A DNA stretch of 13,084 bases from JANSWO01 sp964351875 (GTDB lineage Bacteria; Pseudomonadota; Gammaproteobacteria; Pseudomonadales; Azotimanducaceae): contig CAYGQC010000110.1 of assembly GCA_964351875.1 (NCBI GenBank), positions 1 to 13,084 on the forward strand, in the 5' to 3' direction. The first letter of the stretch is position 1; the number at the start of each line of letters is the position of its first letter. The notes beneath the pieces are model-generated. The model did not search any database. It saw only the letters and a program-made list of their open reading frames with translations, and was not told the origin of the DNA. Positions 6,933 to 13,084 of this stretch are shown one piece after another. Position numbers and translations under genes: made by a program.

Positions 6933-8153
6933 ATGACTGCTGCCCTCAACAAACCGCTCGCCGGTATTCGCGTGATTGACCTGACGCACATGCTGTCCGG
7001 CCCCTACGCCGGCATGATCCTGGCGGATATGGGATGTGACGTCGTGAAGGTTGAGCCGCCGGGAAAGGGCGAGGGCACCCGGCGTTTGCTCGAGGGTGAT
7101 CCCAAGAACTCGATACACGGCATGGGCGCGTATTTTCTGACGCTCAACCGCAACAAGCGTAGCGTTGCGATCGATCTAAAGTCCGTTGAAGGCAAGGCCG
7201 TGTTCTATCGATTGGTGAAGAGCGCGGATGTGGTGCTCGATAACTTCGCCGCGGATGTGACCAAGCGGTTAGAGATCGACTACGAGCACCTCAAGCAACA
7301 CAACCCGAAAATTATCACTTGCTCGGTATCCGGGTTTGGCTCGGATGGCCCGCATTATCGACGGCCAGCATTTGATCAGATTGTCCAGGGCCTTGGCGGC
7401 GGCATGTCCATTACGGGTTCGGGTCCAGGCGAGTTTGTTCGCGCGGGCATACCGATCGGCGATCTGGGTGGTGGCATGTTTGCGGTGATGGGCGTGCAGT
7501 CCGCGCTGCTGGCCAGGGAACGCACGGGCGAGGGTCAACATGTCGATATCTCGATGCTCGACGTGCAGATATCACTGCTCAACTACATGGCGACCATGCA
7601 CACGCTGTCAGGCGAGATTCCGGGCCCTATTGGCAATGGTCATTTCGTGCACACGCCCTACAACACCTTTGCAACGGCAGACGACACGATTGTTATTGCT
7701 GTCATCGGCGATACTTTCTGGCCGGCGCTGGTTGAGCTTCTGGATGTGGATGAGCTGCGCCGGGAAGACTTTGCGACAGCGCCGGTTCGCCTTTTGCATC
7801 AGAAGCTGATCGAGGAGTTGGTTGAGGAACGCCTCAAGACCCGTTCGGCAAAACACTGGCTGGAGCAGTTGGAGGCAGTGCGCATTCCCTGCGCTCGCGT
7901 TAACAATGTTGCCCAGGCGCTGGCCGATCCGCAGGTGCGGCATCGAAATATGGTCGTCGAAGTAGAGCACCCTGAGGGCGGCAGCGCCGAGATGCCGGGC
8001 AATCCGATCAAGATGTCATTACACAACGAAGACAGCTTTTCGCCGCCGCCGCTGCTGGGTGCCGATACCCGCAGCGTGCTGGCAGACTGGGCGGGTCTTG
8101 ATGCGCAAGAGATCGAAACCGGGCTCGCCAAGGGCTACCTTGGCGCAACCTAG
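6933..8153 (+). CDS. Class III CoA-transferase (CaiB/BaiF family)
   Basis: A 406-residue cytoplasmic enzyme that moves CoA between carboxylic acids through an aspartyl-CoA anhydride intermediate. The N-terminus has the family block IRVIDLTHMLSGPYAGMILA followed by VVKVEPP. RNKRSVAIDLKS and ADVVLDNF follow, then FDQIVQGLGGGMSITG. The catalytic Asp is D177 in IPIGDLGGGMF, the counterpart of Asp169 of formyl-CoA transferase. Length is normal. A GTG at 6921 in the same frame would add four residues; ATG 6933 is preferred because GAGTGA (6919-6924) sits at ribosome-site distance. As first gene of an operon whose next gene encodes a HMG-CoA-lyase-type enzyme, it is most like the pairing needed for SUGCT-type chemistry (succinyl-CoA:hydroxymethylglutarate CoA-transfer), making the thioester that the lyase cleaves. 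The acyl substrate is an inference; the family is too diverse to assign it from sequence. Confidence 0.93.
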   Translation: MTAALNKPLAGIRVIDLTHMLSGPYAGMILADMGCDVVKVEPPGKGEGTRRLLEGDPKNSIHGMGAYFLTLNRNKRSVAIDLKSVEGKAVFYRLVKSADVVLDNFAADVTKRLEIDYEHLKQHNPKIITCSVSGFGSDGPHYRRPAFDQIVQGLGGGMSITGSGPGEFVRAGIPIGDLGGGMFAVMGVQSALLARERTGEGQHVDISMLDVQISLLNYMATMHTLSGEIPGPIGNGHFVHTPYNTFATADDTIVIAVIGDTFWPALVELLDVDELRREDFATAPVRLLHQKLIEELVEERLKTRSAKHWLEQLEAVRIPCARVNNVAQALADPQVRHRNMVVEVEHPEGGSAEMPGNPIKMSLHNEDSFSPPPLLGADTRSVLADWAGLDAQEIETGLAKGYLGAT

Positions 8154-8178
8154 CCGGAAACAGACAAAGGTAGAAAGC

Positions 8179-9099
8179 ATGGAAACTGTCATCGTCAATG
8201 ACGTCGGACCGCGCGACGGGCTGCAGAATGACCCGACTGCCGTCACCCCGGAGGATCGGGTCAGGCTGATCAATGCGCTTGTTGCGGCGGGTTTGCCGGC
8301 GGTCGAGGTTGTCAGCTTTGTCAGCCCAAAAGCTGTGCCCAAGATGGCCGGCGCTGATCAAGTGGTGGCTCAACTCGATCTTGATGCGGCAGATTTCTCG
8401 GCGCTGATCCCGAATATGAAGGGTTACGAACTGGCGAAGGCGTCGGGCATTCGCTCAGTCGGCGTGGTGCTGTCGGCGACCGAGACCATGAACCAGAAGA
8501 ACATCAACATGAGTCTCGACAAGACGATCTCCGTCTGTCGGGAAATTGTCACCCAGGCCAAGGCCGATGGCCTGACACCGCGAGCCTATGTGTCTGTTGC
8601 GGTGGAGTGTCCCTACGAGGGCCTGGTGCCGGATAGCCAGATCGAATCTCTGGCCGAGATCATGTTTGCCGCTGGCGCGGCTGAGGTGATTGTGGCCGAC
8701 ACGATTGGCGGCGCGAACCCCGCCCAGGTGAAAGCACTATTCAATCGTCTGGTCGGAGCGTTTGGCGCCGATGTGTTGTCGGCGCACTTTCACGACACCC
8801 GAGCGCTGGCATTAGCAAATGCCTGGCAGGCACTGGAGTGCGGGATTCGGAAATTTGATGCCAGCATCAGCGGCCTGGGTGGTTGCCCGTTTGCGCCGGG
8901 TGCCGCTGGCAATCTGGCGACCGAGGATCTCGTGAGCCTTCTGCACCAGGCGGGGTTTCACACGGGCATCGATAGCAAAGCGCTCGTGGGCGTCGTGGAT
9001 CTCGCGGCGGAGCTGGTCGGGCACAACGTCGGTGGTCGCAGCCTTGCCTGGCAGCGAAACCAACTCTCGAAATCAGGTAACAATGAGGCGGCAGCATAG
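8179..9099 (+). CDS. Hydroxymethylglutaryl-CoA lyase family enzyme
   Basis: A 306-residue TIM-barrel lyase of the HMG-CoA lyase/DRE-TIM type, which cleaves 3-hydroxy-3-methylglutaryl-CoA to acetyl-CoA and acetoacetate. The active-site set of the human enzyme is present: R12 and D13 in VGPRDGLQND, E43, H203 and H205 in HFHDT, C236 in GLGGCPFAPGA, and N245 in AAGNLATED. D13, H203, H205 and N245 should bind the divalent metal, and C236 is the flexible-loop cysteine. One difference is R208-A209 after HFHDT, where human HMG-CoA lyase has Tyr-Gly. The frame is open back to 8059, but ATG 8179 matches the family N-terminus and has AAAGG 8 nt upstream. It follows the CoA-transferase by 25 bp and its stop codon touches the next ATG. 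HMG-CoA, citramalyl-CoA-like or longer 3-hydroxy-3-alkyl-glutaryl-CoA substrates are all possible. Confidence 0.92.
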   Translation: METVIVNDVGPRDGLQNDPTAVTPEDRVRLINALVAAGLPAVEVVSFVSPKAVPKMAGADQVVAQLDLDAADFSALIPNMKGYELAKASGIRSVGVVLSATETMNQKNINMSLDKTISVCREIVTQAKADGLTPRAYVSVAVECPYEGLVPDSQIESLAEIMFAAGAAEVIVADTIGGANPAQVKALFNRLVGAFGADVLSAHFHDTRALALANAWQALECGIRKFDASISGLGGCPFAPGAAGNLATEDLVSLLHQAGFHTGIDSKALVGVVDLAAELVGHNVGGRSLAWQRNQLSKSGNNEAAA

Positions 9100-11193
9100 A
9101 TGGCGTACAAACTTGGCGTTGATGTCGGTGGCACATTCACGGATGTCCTGTTAATCGAGACGGACAGTAGCGAAATCTATACGGCCAAGGTGCCGTCGAC
9201 GCCGGAAGACTCGTCCATAGGCGTTCTGAACGGCATAGCACGAGCCTGCGAGCTGGCGGGCATCGAGCCCGCCGAGGTTGGCCAGGTCACCCACGGGACA
9301 ACCGTTGCGACCAACGCCGTGCTCACGGGCCGCGGCGCCCGCGTTGGTCTGGTCACTACCCACGGATATCGCCAGGTTCTGCAGATTGCTCGCTCTTTCG
9401 TGCCTGGTGGTCTGGGTGGCTGGGTGATTTACGACAAGTCTCTGCCGCTGGCGCCACTTGAGTGCACGGTGGAGGTTCCCGAGCGTGTTGGCGCGGATGG
9501 CGCGATTGTGCAAGCGTTGGACGAGCAGGCCGCGCGTGAACAGCTTGCGAGTCTGCAGGGCAAAGGCATTGAAGCGCTCACGATTTGCCTGATCAATTCC
9601 TTTACTAACGATACTCACGAGAAACGCCTCGCACAGATTGCCGAGGAAGTTCTGCCCGGCATTCCTGTGTCGATCTCGAGTGAGGTGATTCCGGAGATGC
9701 AGGAGTACGAACGCACCCTGACCACGGTTGCAAACTCCTACGTGCGACCGGAAGTGGCGCGCTACATCGATAACCTTGAGCGTGAGCTTGCCCAGCGCAT
9801 GGACTCGCCGGTGTTGTCGATTCTGCGATCTGACGGCGGCTTGTCAACTGCGCAGGCCGCAGCCACTTACCCTGTAAATTTACTGATGAGCGGTCCGGCG
9901 GGCGGTGTCGCCGGTGCGGTCTGGATCGGTCAGCAGGCGGGATACCCGAATCTGCTGACGTTCGATATGGGCGGCACATCTACAGACGTTTCCCTGATTG
10001 AAGACGGCCGAGCGCTGGTTCGCCGCGAAACGACGGTTGGCGATGTTACGGTTCGCGCCAGTTCGCTGGATGTTCGCACGGTCGGTGCCGGCGGTGGTTC
10101 CATTGCCAGTGTGCCTGAGCTGACCGGAGCACTAAGGGTCGGGCCGGCGTCCGCCGGCGCGGTACCTGGGCCGGCTGCCTACGACAAGGGTGGCGTAGAG
10201 CCGACGGTGACTGATGCCAACGTGGTTCTTGGTTACCTGCCGGCGGAGCAGAAGCTTGGCGGTGATATGGCGGTTCGCCGCGACCTCGCGGAGACCGCCG
10301 TGCAGAAGATCGCCGATGCGATGGGCCTCACCCTCGAGGCTGCTGCCGAAGGCATCATTAAGATCGTCAATGAGAACATGTTCGGCGCGCTGCGCCTTGT
10401 GTCCGTTGAGAAAGGCTACGATCCGCGGGAGTTTTCACTGATCGCCTTTGGCGGCGCGGGCCCGCTACACGCTAACGCGCTCGGCGTGCTGACCCAATCC
10501 TGGCCGGTGCTGGTACCGCCGGGGCCCGGTGTTCTTTGCGCCTATGGCGACGCGACAACAAGGCTGCGTGACGAAGCGTCGAAAACCTTCATTACCCGGC
10601 TGAATTTGACGGACCGAACGGCGATTGCGAACGAACTGACAGAGCTCGAGCGACAGGCTCGCGAAGCAATTCTCGCGGAGGATGCGGAGCGCAGCGCTCG
10701 CAGCGGTGAGCACTCGCTAGATGATGCTGACATCAGCGCGGAGTGGCAGGCAGATCTTCGTTATACCGGCCAGGGGCTTGTTCTCACTGTGCCGACGTCC
10801 AAAGAAGAACTCGCCAGCGATGGTTTTGAGCTGGTTGCCTCTCGCTTCGATGCGTTGCATGAGCAGCTCTTTACCTTCGCGCTCGATGCGGAACGAGAGT
10901 TCGTCAATCTGCGGGTCGTGGTTCAAGGGCCAACAGCAGACATCGCCGCCGCGCGAGGTAGCGACGCGGGAAGCGATCCGAGTGCTGCCTTCGTGGGCGA
11001 GCATCGTTTGTATGCGGATGGTGAATACCACGATGGCAAACTGTTTGAGCGATCACGGCTGCGCACCGGCAACGTGGTTCCCGGGCCAGCGGTGGTGATG
11101 GAGATGGATTCAACGACGCTGATTTTACCCGATCACAAGGCGACCGTGGACGCCGTAGGCAACCTGCTCATCGAACCCGGCACCGGCCGCTAA
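9100..11193 (+). CDS. HyuA-type subunit: hydantoinase/oxoprolinase (ATP-dependent) A family
   Basis: A 697-residue ATP-binding subunit with the actin-like ASKHA fold. The family groups N-methylhydantoinase A, 5-oxoprolinase, caprolactamase and the ATP-dependent ketone carboxylases (acetone, acetophenone). The N-terminal Hydant_A_N domain has the first phosphate loop GVDVGGTFTDV (6-16) and HGTTVATNAVL (65-75). The hydantoinase A core includes EYERT (202-206) followed by NSYVRP (212-217), MSGPAGGV (263-270), and the second phosphate loop TFDMGGTSTDVSLI (287-300). VTDANVVLGYL and a G-rich segment ending IAFGGAGPLHANAL follow. These motifs indicate an active kinase-like subunit that phosphorylates an amide or enol oxygen. 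Its ATG follows the lyase TAG with no gap and uses GAGG (9085-9088) inside the lyase gene, so translation is coupled. HyuB follows after 22 bp. Lactam or imide hydrolase and carboxylase activities cannot be told apart from sequence. Confidence 0.93.
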   Translation: MAYKLGVDVGGTFTDVLLIETDSSEIYTAKVPSTPEDSSIGVLNGIARACELAGIEPAEVGQVTHGTTVATNAVLTGRGARVGLVTTHGYRQVLQIARSFVPGGLGGWVIYDKSLPLAPLECTVEVPERVGADGAIVQALDEQAAREQLASLQGKGIEALTICLINSFTNDTHEKRLAQIAEEVLPGIPVSISSEVIPEMQEYERTLTTVANSYVRPEVARYIDNLERELAQRMDSPVLSILRSDGGLSTAQAAATYPVNLLMSGPAGGVAGAVWIGQQAGYPNLLTFDMGGTSTDVSLIEDGRALVRRETTVGDVTVRASSLDVRTVGAGGGSIASVPELTGALRVGPASAGAVPGPAAYDKGGVEPTVTDANVVLGYLPAEQKLGGDMAVRRDLAETAVQKIADAMGLTLEAAAEGIIKIVNENMFGALRLVSVEKGYDPREFSLIAFGGAGPLHANALGVLTQSWPVLVPPGPGVLCAYGDATTRLRDEASKTFITRLNLTDRTAIANELTELERQAREAILAEDAERSARSGEHSLDDADISAEWQADLRYTGQGLVLTVPTSKEELASDGFELVASRFDALHEQLFTFALDAEREFVNLRVVVQGPTADIAAARGSDAGSDPSAAFVGEHRLYADGEYHDGKLFERSRLRTGNVVPGPAVVMEMDSTTLILPDHKATVDAVGNLLIEPGTGR

Positions 11194-11215
11194 CCCAGAC
11201 AACAGGAAGAACGAC

Positions 11216-13084
11216 ATGCCAGGTACGATTAAAGCCAGCAATACCACGCCGTTCAATCGGATCGAAGTGGATCCGGTTACCCTCGACATCGTTGAGAACG
11301 CGCTGCGCAACGCGCGTGTCGAGATGGATGCAACCCTGTTCAGGACGGCGATGTCGCCGGGCATCCGCGAACAGGGCGATGCTTTCCCCATGATTGCCAA
11401 CGTCGAAGGCAAGATGGTGGTGGGTCAATTCGGATCGTTCATTCACGGGTTTATGGAAGCGTTCGACGGCGAGTTCGAAGAAGGCGACATGATATTCACC
11501 AACGATCCGTATTCCTGCGGCGCAGCGGTCAGCCATTTGAACGACTGGCTGGTACTCAAACCTATCTTCAAAGATGGCCGGCACCTGTGCTGGGCGGCGC
11601 ACTTCGGTCACATGACGGATATCGGTGGCAAAGTCCCCGGCTCGCTACCTATCGATGCGAGGGAAATCTTCGAGGAAGGGGTGGCCGTGCCGCCGGTCAA
11701 GATCTTTCGGAAGGGTGAGTTTCAGGAAGATATTCTGAAGATCATCCTGCGCAATTCGCGTATGCCGCACTGGAACAAAGGCGATTTCAATGGCGTCATC
11801 GCAGCCTGCAACATGGCGGAGCGGCGTTGCATCGAGATCGCAGAACGCTTTGGTGACGATGTTTTTTACTCAGCGATGGCCGAACTGCTCGATCGCAACT
11901 GCCGCGCCATGCAGACGCTCATTCAGCAGACCGTGCCGGAAACGAAACAGGTCTTCGAGGACTACATCTGCGATGACGGTATCGGCCAGGGGCCTTATCG
12001 CATTCGCTGCGCGATGTGGCGCGAAGGCGATCGCGTCATTTTCGATTTTGATGGCACGGATCCTCAGAGCACAGGCTCGATCAATTTTCTCTTGAACGAA
12101 GAGATGTTCAAGATGTTCTGCGGCACCTTCATGATTTCCGTGTTCGACCCGCAGATTCTCTTCAACGACGGCTTCTACGATTACATGGATGTGCGCATTC
12201 CCGAGGGCTGCCTGCTGAAGCCGCGCAGACCTGCGGCTCTGTCCTGTCGCACTCACGCGCTCGGTCGAATCTTTGATGTGATCTCCGGTCTCCTCGGCCA
12301 GGGCAACCCGGACTTTCTGTGCGCGGCGGGCTTCTCCGATAGCCCGCACTTGATGTACTCGGGTTACGACAAGAATGGTGAGTGGTATCAGCTCTTCCAG
12401 ATCGGTTTCGGCGGTATTCCCGGGCGGCCGATGGGCGATGGCCCGGATGGTCACTCCCTGTGGCCAGGATTCACCAACGTGCCGAACGAGTACATCGAGG
12501 CTTACTTTCCTCTGCGCATCGAAACCTACGAGACCATTACCGATTCCGGTGGCGCTGGCCGCAACCGGGGTGGCAATGGTATTCGCATGGGCTATCGCTT
12601 TCTTGAGGACGGCCAGATCTCGATACATGATGATCGTTGGCTCACCTATCCCTGGGGTGTGACCGGTGGCGAGCCGGGCGGTCGTGGAACCAAAAAGCTG
12701 ATTCGCGCAGACGGCTCGGAAGAATTGCTGCCGTCGAAGGTCGATCGGGTGCAAGTTGGAGAGGGCGATCTTCTTCTCTACAACACCTGGGGTGGTGGTG
12801 GCGCGGGTGATCCGCTCGAGCGCGAAGTGGAACGAGTCAGTGCGGATGTGCAGCGTGGTCTCGTATCGGTAGACGGCGCTCGGCGCTATGGCGTGGTTTG
12901 TGATGAAGCCGGAGAGGTTGATCAGGCCGCTACCGAATCACTGCGCGCAGAGATCGCCTCGACGCGAGGCGAGTTACCGCTCTTTAACAAAGGCGGTGAC
13001 ATCGAAGACATCAAGGCAAGGGCGCTTGCAGAGACCGGCCTCGAACCTCCGCGGGCGCCAAGCTTTGCCCGCCGAGGCCGCGGC
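11216..13084 (+). CDS. HyuB-type subunit: hydantoinase B/oxoprolinase family, 3' end outside the window
   Basis: Open from ATG 11216 (AGGAAGA 5 nt upstream) to the window edge, 623 codons without a stop. This is the partner of the HyuA subunit and the metal-containing catalytic half of the complex. Family blocks are TNDPYSCGAAVSHLND (95-110), AAHFGHMTDIGGKVPG (127-142), ITDSGGAGRNRGGNG (about 442-456), and the late block WGGGGAGDPLERE (about 525-537) followed by RRYGVV. H107, D110 and H132 form an H-x-x-D plus His(+25) pattern that, from my recollection, matches the Mn ligands of the acetone carboxylase alpha subunit. The usual GG-x-HL of the family is replaced by CGAAVSHL, three residues longer. 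About 60 residues follow the RRYGVV block, so the protein is probably nearly complete. Amidohydrolase and carboxylase roles are equally possible. Confidence 0.92.
   Translation, partial: MPGTIKASNTTPFNRIEVDPVTLDIVENALRNARVEMDATLFRTAMSPGIREQGDAFPMIANVEGKMVVGQFGSFIHGFMEAFDGEFEEGDMIFTNDPYSCGAAVSHLNDWLVLKPIFKDGRHLCWAAHFGHMTDIGGKVPGSLPIDAREIFEEGVAVPPVKIFRKGEFQEDILKIILRNSRMPHWNKGDFNGVIAACNMAERRCIEIAERFGDDVFYSAMAELLDRNCRAMQTLIQQTVPETKQVFEDYICDDGIGQGPYRIRCAMWREGDRVIFDFDGTDPQSTGSINFLLNEEMFKMFCGTFMISVFDPQILFNDGFYDYMDVRIPEGCLLKPRRPAALSCRTHALGRIFDVISGLLGQGNPDFLCAAGFSDSPHLMYSGYDKNGEWYQLFQIGFGGIPGRPMGDGPDGHSLWPGFTNVPNEYIEAYFPLRIETYETITDSGGAGRNRGGNGIRMGYRFLEDGQISIHDDRWLTYPWGVTGGEPGGRGTKKLIRADGSEELLPSKVDRVQVGEGDLLLYNTWGGGGAGDPLEREVERVSADVQRGLVSVDGARRYGVVCDEAGEVDQAATESLRAEIASTRGELPLFNKGGDIEDIKARALAETGLEPPRAPSFARRGRG

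Noticed and set aside
11870..12754. Long open frame (294 codons) on the minus strand opposite hyuB
   Set aside because: It lies wholly antisense to a well-conserved HyuB gene, shows no recognisable domain, and is expected as a mirror of biased codon use in GC-rich coding DNA.

Overview
The window looks like chromosomal DNA of a Gram-negative heterotroph, most plausibly a marine-type gammaproteobacterium. This rests on a TonB-dependent outer-membrane receptor with an N-terminal EEIVVSA TonB box, a FCD-type GntR regulator, a secreted penicillin-acylase-type hydrolase and GC-rich coding with short intergenic gaps. The taxonomic call is inference from gene style only. No rRNA, tRNA, CRISPR array, insertion sequence or phage gene was seen.

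Layout. Bases 1-159 hold the C-terminal end of a beta-lactamase-fold serine hydrolase on the + strand. It converges on a minus-strand group read from about 6047 down to 179: TonB-dependent receptor (6007-3491), DUF4345 membrane protein (3457-3047), penicillin-acylase family hydrolase (3024-583) and DUF1801 protein (541-179). The gaps are 22-41 bp, so these four may form one operon. A 141-bp divergent region (6008-6148) separates the receptor from a + strand FCD/GntR regulator (6149-6805). After a 127-bp regulatory gap comes a tight + strand operon: class III CoA-transferase (6933-8153), HMG-CoA-lyase family enzyme (8179-9099), HyuA-type ATP-dependent hydantoinase/oxoprolinase/carboxylase subunit (9100-11193) and its HyuB partner (11216 to the window end, no stop reached). 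No stretch over 300 bases lacks a gene.

How the parts fit. The palindrome TTGTATACA(A/T) occurs once in the receptor/regulator divergent region and once ahead of the CoA-transferase operon, about 45 and 49 bp before the respective start codons. It matches the operator type of FCD-GntR regulators, and the regulator gene lies between the two copies. The simplest reading is one regulon with an uptake/periplasm arm (receptor, secreted acylase) and a cytoplasmic arm. In the cytoplasmic arm an ATP-dependent HyuAB enzyme would make or expose a carboxylate, a SUGCT-like CoA-transferase would activate it, and a HMG-CoA-lyase-like aldolase would cleave the thioester. I do not recognise this gene set as a characterised pathway; the substrate is unknown, and an amide, a lactam or imide, or a branched hydroxy-dicarboxylate are the leading guesses.

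Other notable structure: two perfect 7-bp-stem hairpins lie back to back at the receptor/DUF4345 junction, one covering the receptor stop codon and the other trapping the DUF4345 start codon.
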